A stretch of DNA of 15,664 nt from an uncultured Roseovarius sp. Lineage in GTDB: Bacteria; Pseudomonadota; Alphaproteobacteria; Rhodobacterales; Rhodobacteraceae. The position numbers and the translations under genes were made by a program. The stretch spans positions 1 through 15,664 of the forward strand of contig CAKSUL010000046.1 in assembly GCA_934501475.1 (NCBI GenBank), given 5' to 3'. The notes under the pieces were generated by a model that searched no databases, had not been told where the DNA came from, and was given only the letters and a program-made list of their open reading frames with translations. Positions 9,278 through 15,664 of this stretch are shown here, one piece after another. How positions within the stretch are numbered: the stretch's first letter is position 1; every line of letters starts with the position of its first letter.

Positions 9278-9311
9278 CCTGCCCTGATCCGCGGGGTAGG
9301 GCGGGCAGGGC
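9278..9311 (+). other. Competing inverted repeats upstream of lpxC
   Basis: CCTGCCC (9278-9284) can pair with GGGCAGG (9303-9309), while GCCCT (9281-9285) can pair with AGGGC at 9298-9302 or 9307-9311. The pairings exclude one another. If transcribed with lpxC this would lie about 170 bases upstream of its start. Confidence 0.3.
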
Positions 9312-9477
9312 AAAACCGCATCGGCGGAAATGCGCCTGCAAGGGGTGCACACATGTTTCAGTCCGTTGCAAAGATTGAGTTGAGCCTTCGGTTACGGCCC
9401 CGTAAACCATGAACCAAGGACGTGTCCGCCGCGTTATGCAATTGGACCGCCTTGAGATGCCATGCCCGTGAGGACAC

Positions 9478-10398
9478 ATGCAAACCACAGTTAACGCCCC
9501 CATCGCCTTTGAAGGTGTCGGCCTGCATTCAGGCGCACCCGCGCGGCTGATGATCCGCCCGGCCGGGGCCGATCACGGGATCGTGTTCCGCCGCATTGAT
9601 TGCGCGCCGGGCACGGGCGACATTCCCGCGCTGTGGAATCATGTGAACCAGTCACCGCTTTGCACCCGTCTCGAGAATGACCACGGCGTGACCCTTTCGA
9701 CGGTCGAACATGTCATGGCGGCGCTGATGGGGTGCGGCGTGCATAACGCCCTGATCACCGTGGACGGCCCCGAAGTGCCGATTCTCGATGGCAGCTCCAT
9801 CGCCTTCGTGCGCGGCATCCTGGCCTGCGGGTTCCGCCGGCAGGACACGCCCGTGCAGGCGCTGCGCGTGCTGCGCCCGGTCGAGGTGCGCCGCGGCGAC
9901 GCCTGGGCGCGGATTTCGCCGCATGACACGCTGATCATTGAATTCGGGATCGACTTCGACGATGCCGCCATCGGCAGCCAAAGCAAAATCCTGAACATGT
10001 CCAACGGCAGCTTCGTGCGCGAACTCAGCAGCAGCCGCACATTCTGCCGCAAATCCGACATCGACCAGATGCTGGCCAATGGCCTGGCGCGCGGTGGCAC
10101 GCTGGAAAACGCGGTGGTGGTGGACGGCGAAAAGATTCTCAGCCCCGGCGGGCTGCGTCACCGCGATGAGGCCGTGCGCCACAAGATGCTGGATGCCTTG
10201 GGCGATCTGGCACTGGCCGGTGCGCCGCTTTTGGGGCGGTATGAGGGGCGGCGCGCGGGCCATGCCCTGACCAATGACCTGTTGCGCGCCCTGTTCGCGC
10301 AGCCCGGCAATGTCGAACGGATCACCTGCGATGCGCAGATCAGCGCCCGCCTGCCCGGTGCCGGGGTGCATTCAGGCGAGATTCCGCACGTCGCCTGA
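9478..10398 (+). CDS. lpxC: UDP-3-O-acyl-N-acetylglucosamine deacetylase
   Basis: LpxC (306 aa) is the zinc-dependent cytoplasmic deacetylase that commits UDP-acyl-GlcNAc to lipid A synthesis. The catalytic set is complete. TVEHVMAAL (75-83) supplies the general base Glu77 and zinc ligand His78. RHKMLDALGDL (234-244) supplies zinc ligands His235 and Asp239. GHALTNDLL (261-269) supplies His262. Other family motifs are GVGLHSG at 13-19 and PILDGSS at 101-107. The ATG at 9478 is preceded by GAGGA (9470-9474) at a short three-base spacing, and gives the expected MQTT N-terminus. The gene is separated from ftsZ by a terminator and 224 further bases, so it probably has its own promoter, which I could not place with confidence. 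Confidence 0.97.
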   Translation: MQTTVNAPIAFEGVGLHSGAPARLMIRPAGADHGIVFRRIDCAPGTGDIPALWNHVNQSPLCTRLENDHGVTLSTVEHVMAALMGCGVHNALITVDGPEVPILDGSSIAFVRGILACGFRRQDTPVQALRVLRPVEVRRGDAWARISPHDTLIIEFGIDFDDAAIGSQSKILNMSNGSFVRELSSSRTFCRKSDIDQMLANGLARGGTLENAVVVDGEKILSPGGLRHRDEAVRHKMLDALGDLALAGAPLLGRYEGRRAGHALTNDLLRALFAQPGNVERITCDAQISARLPGAGVHSGEIPHVA

Positions 10399-10430
10399 CG
10401 CCAGCCCGATGTTTTGGCCAGGGTCGCGCA

Positions 10431-10459
10431 GCACCTCTGTATCCAGCTAAGTGAGGTGC
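10431..10459 (+). terminator. Possible terminator hairpin after lpxC
   Basis: GCACCTC (10431-10437) and GAGGTGC (10453-10459) are a perfect seven-base inverted repeat with a 15-base loop, 33 bases after the lpxC stop. Only a weak pyrimidine run (CTTTGCCCTTCCTT) follows, so termination strength is uncertain. Confidence 0.4.
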
Positions 10460-10496
10460 CTTTGCCCTTCCTTGTCAAAATTACGCCAAACCCGTT

Positions 10497-10523
10497 TTGC
10501 ACCGTGGATTTCTGTGCTAGCAC
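10497..10523 (+). promoter_or_regulatory. Tentative bamD promoter
   Basis: TTGCAC (10497-10502) and TAGCAC (10518-10523) lie 15 bases apart, about 55 bases before the bamD start. The spacing is shorter than ideal. The gap between the possible lpxC terminator and bamD implies that a promoter should be near here. Confidence 0.25.
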
Positions 10524-10561
10524 CGTCTCTAGGATTGGGCTACAAACCCGCAAGTTTGGGG

Positions 10562-10569
10562 AAAGGTGA
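10562..10569 (+). promoter_or_regulatory. Ribosome-binding site of bamD
   Basis: AAAGGTGA, with AGGTG eight bases from ATG 10577, supports that start. The next in-frame start upstream (GTG 10451) would put 42 non-conserved residues before the lipoprotein signal. Confidence 0.65.
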
Positions 10570-10576
10570 CGTCAGC

Positions 10577-11425
10577 ATGAATGTCTCGGGCTTTGGCAGA
10601 CAAGGTGTCTCGGCGTTGCTTCTGGCTGCGATGCTGGCCGGCTGCGGGATCAGCGGCAGGGTTGAACGCAACGAGGTCGATTATGAGAACTATTCGGCCC
10701 AGCATATTTTCGAGCGCGGTGAATACGATCTGAGCGCGAACAACCCGAAACTGGCCGCGCAGAGCTTTGCCGAGGTCGAGCGGCTTTATCCCTATTCAGA
10801 GCTGACCAAGCGGGCCGTGATCATGCAGGCCTATTCGCACCATCTGGAAAAGAACTATGAATCCAGCCGGGCCGCCGCGCAGCGCTATATCGACTTTTAT
10901 CCCACCGATGAGGATGCGGCCTATGCGCAGTATCTTCTTGCGCTCAGCTATTATGACCAGATCGACGAAGTGGGCCGCGATCAGGGTCTGACCTTTCAGG
11001 CGCTGCAGGCGCTGCGCAAGGTGATCGAGGTCTATCCCGACAGTGAATATGCGCGCTCGGCGGTGCTGAAATTCGATCTGGCGTTTGACCATCTGGCCGC
11101 CAAGGAAATGGAAGTGGGCCGCTATTACCTGCGCCGCGATCATTTCACATCGGCGATCAACCGGTTCCGCGTCGTGGTCGAGGATTTCCAGACCACCTCG
11201 CACACCGCCGAAGCCCTGCACCGTCTGGTCGAGGCCTATCTGTCGCTGGGTCTGACCGATGAGGCGCAGACCGCCGGGGCGATTCTGGGCCACAACTTCC
11301 AATCGACCCAGTGGTATGAGGACAGCTATCAATTGCTGACCCGGCGCGGGCTGAAACCCGAGGCGCGCGGCGACAACTGGCTGCGTCAGGTCTATCGCCA
11401 GATGATCAAGGGCGAATGGCTGTAG
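10577..11425 (+). CDS. bamD: Outer membrane protein assembly factor BamD (TPR lipoprotein)
   Basis: BamD (282 aa) is the essential lipoprotein partner of BamA in the beta-barrel assembly machine, on the periplasmic side of the outer membrane. A lipoprotein signal runs from Met1 to the lipobox LAGC (20-23), with Cys23 as the lipidated residue. Gly24 follows, with no Asp-type inner-membrane retention signal. TPR-like helices follow: ERLYPYSELTKRA 68-80, QRYIDFYPTDEDAAYA 102-117, LRKVIEVYPDSEYARSA 146-162 and GRYYLRRDHFTSAINRF 181-197. The start is fixed by the signal peptide and the AAAGGTGA site. The final five codons, including the TAG stop, are part of a 15-base tandem duplication extending into the gap before recN. 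Confidence 0.95.
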   Translation: MNVSGFGRQGVSALLLAAMLAGCGISGRVERNEVDYENYSAQHIFERGEYDLSANNPKLAAQSFAEVERLYPYSELTKRAVIMQAYSHHLEKNYESSRAAAQRYIDFYPTDEDAAYAQYLLALSYYDQIDEVGRDQGLTFQALQALRKVIEVYPDSEYARSAVLKFDLAFDHLAAKEMEVGRYYLRRDHFTSAINRFRVVVEDFQTTSHTAEALHRLVEAYLSLGLTDEAQTAGAILGHNFQSTQWYEDSYQLLTRRGLKPEARGDNWLRQVYRQMIKGEWL

Positions 11426-11445
11426 TCATCATGGCTGTGGTCATC
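11416..11445 (+). repeat. 15-base tandem duplication at the bamD stop codon
   Basis: ATGGCTGTAGTCATC (11416-11430) is followed directly by ATGGCTGTGGTCATC (11431-11445). The single difference falls in the bamD stop triplet: TAG in the first copy, TGG in the second. Confidence 0.9.
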
Positions 11446-11460
11446 AGGGGGTCGGAATGC

Positions 11461-11475
11461 GTGGGTCTTGCCCAC
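11461..11475 (+). other. Hairpin between bamD and recN
   Basis: GTGGG-TCTTG-CCCAC is a perfect five-base stem with a five-base loop, 19 bases before the recN start. No T-run follows. It lies where a recN ribosome-binding site would be expected, and I see no good Shine-Dalgarno sequence there. Confidence 0.45.
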
Positions 11476-11493
11476 CTTGTGATGTGATGTCCG

Positions 11494-13140
11494 ATGCTGC
11501 GCCATCTTGAAATCCGCGACATGCTGATCATTGACCGGCTGGAACTGGCGTTCCGGCCGGGGCTGAATGTGCTGACCGGGGAAACCGGCGCGGGCAAGTC
11601 GATCCTGCTGGATTCGCTGGGTTTTGTCCTGGGCTGGCGGGGGCGCGCCGAACTGGTGCGCGCCGGGGCCGATCAGGGCGAGGTCACGGCGGAATTCGAT
11701 CTGCCCGAGGGGCACGGCGCCCATGCCATCCTAGATGAGGCCGGGCTGCCGGGCGGTGACAGCCTGATCCTGCGCCGCATCAACACCACCGACGGGCGCA
11801 AGACCGCATGGGTCAATGACCGGCGCTGTTCGGGCGAGGTGCTGCGCCGTCTGGGCGAGACGCTGATCGAGCTGCATGGCCAGCACGATGATCGCGGATT
11901 GCTGAATCCGCGCGGGCACCGGATGCTGCTGGATGATTTCGGCGCGTTGGAGGATTTGCGCGCGGATGTGCGCGTTGCCTGGCGCGACATGGCGCGCGCG
12001 CGCGCCGCCCTTGCGGATGCCGAGACGGCGATCGCGGCGGTGCGCAAAGAAGAAGATTTCCTGCGCCACGCGGTTGGCGAACTTGACGCGCTTGATCCGC
12101 AGCCCGGCGAAGATGCCAGTCTCGACAGCCAGCGTCGCCTGATGCAGGGGGCCGAGCGGATCCGCAGCGATGTGGAGCGTGCCGCGCAGGCCCTTGGGCT
12201 GGAGGGGGCAGAGGGTGCGGCCGGGGACGCGCTGCGCTGGCTTGAGGACGCGGCGCAGGCGGTCGAGGGGCGGCTGGACGATGCGCTGGCGGCGCTGTCG
12301 CGCGCGCTGATCGAACTGGACGAGGCCGGGCGCGGCGTCTCGGATTGCCTTGAGGCGTTGTCATTCGACCCGATGGAGTTGGAAGCCTGCGAAGAGCGGC
12401 TGTTCGCGATCCGTGCGTTGGCGCGCAAACACGCCGTCGGGGCCGATGATCTGGGCAGTTTCGCCGAGGATCTGCGCGCGCGCCTTGCCGCACTTGAGCA
12501 GGGCGATGCGGAACTGGCCGGGCTGCGCGCCGCGCTCGGTGCTGCCGAGGCAGGCTATGACCGCGCCGCCGCCGCCCTCAGTGCTGCGCGCCGCACGGCC
12601 GCGGCACGGCTGGACCGCGCGGTCAGCGCCGAACTGACCCCCCTCAAGATGGAGCGCGCGGTGTTCGAGACATCCCTCGCCCCCGCCGAGGCCGGGCCGG
12701 ACGGCACCGACGAGGTGGCGTTTTGCGTGGCCACCAACCCCGGCGCACCCTCGGGGCCATTGGCCAGGATCGCATCGGGCGGGGAACTCAGCCGTTTCCT
12801 GCTGGCGCTCAAGGTCTGCCTGCATGGCGGTGACAGCGGCCTGACCCTGATCTTTGACGAGATCGACCGCGGCGTCGGCGGTGCCACGGCGGATGCGGTG
12901 GGGCGGCGGCTCAAGGATCTGGCGCAGGGCAGTCAAATCCTGGTCGTCACCCATTCCCCGCAGGTGGCCGCGCTGGCGGCGCATCACTGGCGGGTGGAAA
13001 AGCGGATGACGCAGGATCACACCCTGTCAACGGTGACGGAACTGGATCACGCCGCCCGTGTGGATGAGATCGCGCGCATGCTGTCAGGTGATCGCATCAC
13101 CGACGAGGCGCGCGCCGCTGCCGAGGCGCTGATGGGCTGA
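11494..13140 (+). CDS. recN: DNA repair protein RecN
   Basis: RecN (548 aa) is an SMC-like ATPase that acts early in RecA-dependent double-strand-break repair in the cytoplasm. The N-terminal half ATPase has Walker A GETGAGKS at residues 29-36 and the Q-loop ELHGQHDDRGLL at 126-137. Ala/Glu/Arg-rich helical arms (about 150-380) would form the antiparallel coiled coil. The C-terminal half has the ABC signature RIASGGELSRFLLAL at 425-439, Walker B TLIFDEIDRGVGG at 451-463 and the His-switch VVTHSPQVAA at 484-493. ATG 11494 gives the family-typical MLRHLEIRDMLIIDRLEL start. It lies 68 bases after bamD and could share its transcript. I found no alphaproteobacterial LexA box (GTTC-N7-GTTC) in that gap. 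Confidence 0.97.
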   Translation: MLRHLEIRDMLIIDRLELAFRPGLNVLTGETGAGKSILLDSLGFVLGWRGRAELVRAGADQGEVTAEFDLPEGHGAHAILDEAGLPGGDSLILRRINTTDGRKTAWVNDRRCSGEVLRRLGETLIELHGQHDDRGLLNPRGHRMLLDDFGALEDLRADVRVAWRDMARARAALADAETAIAAVRKEEDFLRHAVGELDALDPQPGEDASLDSQRRLMQGAERIRSDVERAAQALGLEGAEGAAGDALRWLEDAAQAVEGRLDDALAALSRALIELDEAGRGVSDCLEALSFDPMELEACEERLFAIRALARKHAVGADDLGSFAEDLRARLAALEQGDAELAGLRAALGAAEAGYDRAAAALSAARRTAAARLDRAVSAELTPLKMERAVFETSLAPAEAGPDGTDEVAFCVATNPGAPSGPLARIASGGELSRFLLALKVCLHGGDSGLTLIFDEIDRGVGGATADAVGRRLKDLAQGSQILVVTHSPQVAALAAHHWRVEKRMTQDHTLSTVTELDHAARVDEIARMLSGDRITDEARAAAEALMG

Positions 13141-13160
13141 GGGCCCGATCCAGCCATCGT

Positions 13161-13192
13161 CAGGACGACACAGGGACGACGCAGGGACGACG
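13161..13192 (+). repeat. Short tandem repeat CAGGGACGACG between recN and the ene-reductase gene
   Basis: Two perfect 11-base units (13171-13181, 13182-13192) are preceded by a degenerate ten-base unit CAGGACGACA (13161-13170). The repeat is non-coding and lies in a 126-base gap. Confidence 0.85.
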
Positions 13193-13208
13193 CGGGGCCG
13201 GCAGGCGA

Positions 13209-13237
13209 TTGCAGTCACGACGCGGACAAGGTAGCGT
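13209..13237 (+). promoter_or_regulatory. Tentative promoter of the ene-reductase gene
   Basis: TTGCAG (13209-13214) and TAGCGT (13232-13237) are 17 bases apart, about 30 bases before the ATG. The -10 match is poor (three of six). It resembles the TTGCAC/TAGCAC pair before bamD. Confidence 0.25.
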
Positions 13238-13266
13238 GCCGCCATCCAATCAACAGGATCCCCGCC

Positions 13267-14424
13267 ATGGCCGAAACTCCTTATCTTTTCAAGCCACTGA
13301 CCCTGCGCAGCGTCCAGACGCGCAACCGTGTCGTGATTTCGCCGATGTGCCAGTATGCGGCGCATGACGGCCATATGGACGACTATCACATGGTGCATCT
13401 GGGCCGTTTTGCGATGGGGGGCGCGGGTATCGTGTTCACCGAGGCCAGCGGCGTGCAAAAGCGGGGGCGGATCACCCATGGCTGCCCGGGCCTGTGGGCC
13501 GACAGCCAGATCGCGGGGCACGCGCGCGTGGTTCAGTTTGTCATGCAACACGGCGCGGTTCCGGCAGTTCAGCTGGCACATGCCGGGCGCAAGGCGGGGA
13601 TGCAGCGCCCCTGGTTCGGGAACGGCCCGCTTGATCAGGGCGATCTGGAGCGCGGCGACATGCCCTGGACGCCGGTCGGCCCCTGCGCGATCCCCGTCGC
13701 CGAAGGATGGCCCGTGCCCCATGCGCTGAGCGTGGATGAGATCCGCGCGCTGGTGGCCGACTTTGTTTCGGCCACCCGACGCGCGCTTGCGGCCGGTTAC
13801 AGGATCGTCGAGATCCACGGCGCGCATGGCTATCTGATCCACAGCTTCCTGTCGCCGCTGACGAACATGCGCACCGATGAATATGGCGGTGACCTTGCGG
13901 GGCGGATGCGCCTTGCGCTGGAGGTGGCCGGGGCGGTGCGCGCGGCGTGGCCCGATGAATTGCCGCTGTTTTTCCGGACCTCGGCCGTCGATGGCGACCC
14001 GGAGGGCTGGAGCCTTGACGATACGGTCGTCCTTGCGGGCGAGTTGCGCCGGATCGGGGTGGACGTGATGGACTGCTCGTCCAGCGGGATCGCGGGTTCG
14101 GCCACGGCGGGGGGCAACACGAAACGCCAGCCCGGCTTTCAGGTGCCCTACGCCGCGCAGGTGCGCAAGGAGGCCGGGATCGCCACGATGGCGGTGGGGT
14201 TGATCACCCATCCCCTGCAGGCCGAAGCGATCGTATCAGAGGGGCGCGCCGACCTTGTCGCGATCGGGCGCGAGGCGCTTGCCAATCCGATGTGGGCCTT
14301 GCACGCCGCCCGCGACCTTGGCTTTGACAGTGATTTTTCGACCTGGCCCGAGCAATCGGGATGGTGGCTGGCGGGGCGCGAACGCAGCTCGGATTTCTAT
14401 GACCCGGAGACGCCGCACGGGTAG
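13267..14424 (+). CDS. NADH:flavin oxidoreductase, Old Yellow Enzyme family (YqjM/XenA-like ene-reductase)
   Basis: This 385-residue FMN-dependent TIM-barrel enzyme is predicted to reduce activated C=C bonds with NAD(P)H. It belongs to the YqjM/XenA-like branch. SPMCQY (25-30) carries the FMN-tuning Cys28 and Tyr30. HAGRKA is at 105-110. HGAHGYLIHSFLSPLTN (184-200) has the His184/His187 substrate pair, followed by R202, D204 and EYGG at 205-208. The C-terminal part includes AVGLITHP and GRADLVAIGREALANP, the FMN-phosphate region. The last segment (WPEQSGWWLAGRE) is longer than in YqjM and closer to XenA-type enzymes. The start at 13267 gives a normal N-terminus; the ribosome-binding site is weak (AGGAT). 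The natural substrate cannot be told from sequence. Its stop codon is half of a shared hairpin with the converging gene. Confidence 0.93.
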   Translation: MAETPYLFKPLTLRSVQTRNRVVISPMCQYAAHDGHMDDYHMVHLGRFAMGGAGIVFTEASGVQKRGRITHGCPGLWADSQIAGHARVVQFVMQHGAVPAVQLAHAGRKAGMQRPWFGNGPLDQGDLERGDMPWTPVGPCAIPVAEGWPVPHALSVDEIRALVADFVSATRRALAAGYRIVEIHGAHGYLIHSFLSPLTNMRTDEYGGDLAGRMRLALEVAGAVRAAWPDELPLFFRTSAVDGDPEGWSLDDTVVLAGELRRIGVDVMDCSSSGIAGSATAGGNTKRQPGFQVPYAAQVRKEAGIATMAVGLITHPLQAEAIVSEGRADLVAIGREALANPMWALHAARDLGFDSDFSTWPEQSGWWLAGRERSSDFYDPETPHG

Positions 14425-14438
14425 CGCGCAACGCGCTA
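14422..14438. terminator. Hairpin formed by two facing stop codons (possible bidirectional terminator)
   Basis: TAGCGCG (14422-14428), loop CAA, CGCGCTA (14432-14438) is a perfect seven-base stem. Its outer triplets are the TAG stop of the ene-reductase gene and, on the other strand, the TAG stop of the response regulator. No T-run follows on either side, so termination activity is uncertain. Confidence 0.45.
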
Positions 14439-15080
14439 ATTCGTCAGGCCCAGCTCATTGGATTTCACGATCGCCTTGGCGCGGGACGTGGTGCCGAACT
14501 CTTTGAGAATCGACGAGATATGCGATTTGATCGTGCTTTCGGACAGGTCCAGTTGCCGGGCGATTTCCTTGTTTGACAGTCCCTGACGCATGAGGTTGAA
14601 GACATCGTTCTGCCGCGCCGTCAGCGTGGACAGGACTGACGGCGCATTGATGCGCGGCGCGTCGGCCTGCACCGGGTTTTCGCCCTTGAGATAGCTGCGC
14701 GGCAGGAAGATCTCACCGCCGAGGATCAGCGACACCGCATGGATCAGGATTTGCGGATCGGCGGATTTGGGGATGAAACCATCCGCGCCGTTGGCCAGTG
14801 CGGTTCGGATGATGTGGTGATCCTCGATCCCCGAGATCAGCGCCACGGCGGTTGAGGGGCTGTTGAGTTTCAGCAGCGTCAGACCCTCAAGGGCCGAGAC
14901 ATCCGGCAAGTTGATATCCAGCAGCACCAGATCGAAACTGCCGGTGCCGCCCATCAGGGCGATGGCATCGGCAAGGGTTGCCGCCTCCGCGACATTCATG
15001 TCGGGGAAATGGCCTTCCAGCAGGTTTTTCACGCCGATGCGGATCAGATGGTGGTCGTCCACGATCATCACGTCAGTCAT
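14436..15080 (-). CDS. NarL/LuxR-family two-component response regulator
   Basis: The 214-residue protein has an N-terminal receiver domain (about 1-120): acidic pocket Asp8/Asp9, phosphoacceptor Asp55 in LVLLDINLPD (51-60), Ser82 and Lys104. A linker (about 125-148) leads to a LuxR-type helix-turn-helix: LTARQNDVF 152-160, then GLSNKEIARQLDLSESTIKSHIS at 166-188. It should bind DNA as a dimer when phosphorylated. The start is supported by GGAG (15088-15091) seven bases upstream. No histidine kinase gene is visible beside it. It lies 90 bases downstream of the Na/Pi cotransporter-family gene on the same strand, so co-transcription is plausible. Its target genes cannot be inferred from sequence. 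Confidence 0.94.
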   Translation of the reverse strand: MTDVMIVDDHHLIRIGVKNLLEGHFPDMNVAEAATLADAIALMGGTGSFDLVLLDINLPDVSALEGLTLLKLNSPSTAVALISGIEDHHIIRTALANGADGFIPKSADPQILIHAVSLILGGEIFLPRSYLKGENPVQADAPRINAPSVLSTLTARQNDVFNLMRQGLSNKEIARQLDLSESTIKSHISSILKEFGTTSRAKAIVKSNELGLTN

Positions 15081-15170
15081 GTCTTTGCTCCGATGCCCCC
15101 GAAAGCGGCAGTGTCACCCATTTCGGCGCGGAAATCACGCCCAAAGTCGGGCCGCGGGCCAGAGGCGCGG

Positions 15171-15664
15171 TCACACTTCGATTTTCGAGGCCATGAAGAT
15201 GTGATTGAACACCTGCGAGAAATCGCGCAGCAATTCGTTATGCAGCGTGGTCGTGTTGATCGCCGATTGCGAGCCGTGGCCAAGACGGGTGAAATGCGCA
15301 AGGCGGCTGTGGTCGATCAGCCGCTCTAGTTCCTTGCGCTTTTTCTGGATCGACTTGCGCACGACCGGATCCTTTTGCAGCGCGGCGGGCAGAACCAGAT
15401 GCAGGCCCTGCCGGATCAGTTCCAGCATCTGCAGCAGTTCTTCGGTGCCTTCGTCGGAAAAGCGGTTCTGCTCTTTGGCGCGCGTGGCGCAGATATCGAC
15501 GGCATTGTCCAGCAGGTCCGAGACATGGCGCAGGTTGGTCGACAGCAGCAGCAGGCTCATCGCCTTGTTGTTGTCGCTTTCCGAGATCTCTTCGCGGGTC
15601 ACGTCGGTCAGGAAAAGGATCAGTTCCTCGCAGATCGCGCTGACACGGGCGCGCTGTACCTTGA
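15171..15664 (-). CDS. Na/Pi cotransporter family protein, C-terminal PhoU-like region (5' end outside window)
   Basis: Only about the last 164 residues are present. The frame is open from the right edge of the window (KVQRARVSAICEELILFLTD) through to TGA at 15171-15173, so the in-frame GTG at 15600-15602 is not the true start. The segment is helical, with no membrane spans. Its ending, TTTLHNELLRDFSQVFNHI, resembles the (S)SLHLDLLRDL..INSHI ending of the PhoU-like domain that follows the membrane part in Na/Pi cotransporter (NptA/YjbB-like) proteins. Those proteins move phosphate with sodium across the inner membrane; the PhoU-like part is thought to be regulatory. The membrane portion is not in view, so a free-standing PhoU-like protein remains possible. 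Confidence 0.72.
   Translation of the reverse strand, partial: KVQRARVSAICEELILFLTDVTREEISESDNNKAMSLLLLSTNLRHVSDLLDNAVDICATRAKEQNRFSDEGTEELLQMLELIRQGLHLVLPAALQKDPVVRKSIQKKRKELERLIDHSRLAHFTRLGHGSQSAINTTTLHNELLRDFSQVFNHIFMASKIEV

Noticed and set aside
9366..9408. lpxC promoter (for example TTGAGC-N17-TAAACC at 9380-9408)
   Set aside because: The -10 matches only three of six bases and several equally poor alternatives overlap it, so no placement is supported.
11426..11493. SOS (LexA) box ahead of recN
   Set aside because: No GTTC-N7-GTTC pattern is present in the gap; recN may instead be transcribed from the bamD promoter.

Overview
The window looks like a chromosomal segment of a GC-rich alphaproteobacterium, most probably Rhodobacterales. 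The evidence is the form of FtsZ (long C-terminal linker, [12 protein letters not shown] motif, EIPAFLRRQ tail), a DUF2484-like membrane protein between murC and murB, and the order dcw cluster - lpxC - bamD - recN. Nearly all of it is protein coding. I saw no tRNA, rRNA, CRISPR array, insertion sequence or prophage gene, and no gene-free stretch exceeds 300 bases.

Positions 1-9253 are the distal half of the division and cell-wall (dcw) cluster, all on the + strand: end of ftsW, murG, murC, two small membrane-protein genes, murB, ddl, ftsQ, ftsA, ftsZ. From murG to ftsA the genes abut or overlap (TAATG at murG/murC, ATGA at the 92-residue gene/murB, 13 bases at ddl/ftsQ, 8 bases at ftsQ/ftsA), so they are probably one transcript. 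MurG, MurC, MurB and Ddl make lipid II and its D-Ala-D-Ala precursor. FtsW polymerises glycan at the septum. FtsQ, FtsA and FtsZ assemble and anchor the divisome. ftsZ is separated from ftsA by a 175-base leader with a possible promoter and closes with a convincing intrinsic terminator.

Positions 9478-13140 carry lpxC (first committed step of lipid A synthesis), bamD (outer-membrane protein assembly lipoprotein) and recN (SMC-like DNA repair ATPase), also on the + strand. They are followed by an Old Yellow Enzyme-family ene-reductase. On the - strand, converging on that gene, are a NarL/LuxR-type response regulator and, upstream of it, the 3' part of a Na/Pi cotransporter-family gene with a PhoU-like C-terminal domain that runs off the window.

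The most surprising item is at the left edge. The conserved PFVSYGGSS motif of FtsW reads PFVS-stop-GGSS, although the rest of the tail remains in frame to the normal stop. I found no clear new multi-gene system. The best leads are the two uncharacterised small membrane proteins embedded between murC and murB, the rare-codon AT-rich patch at the end of murB, a 15-base tandem duplication that begins inside bamD and includes its stop codon, and a perfect hairpin formed by the two facing stop codons at 14422-14438.
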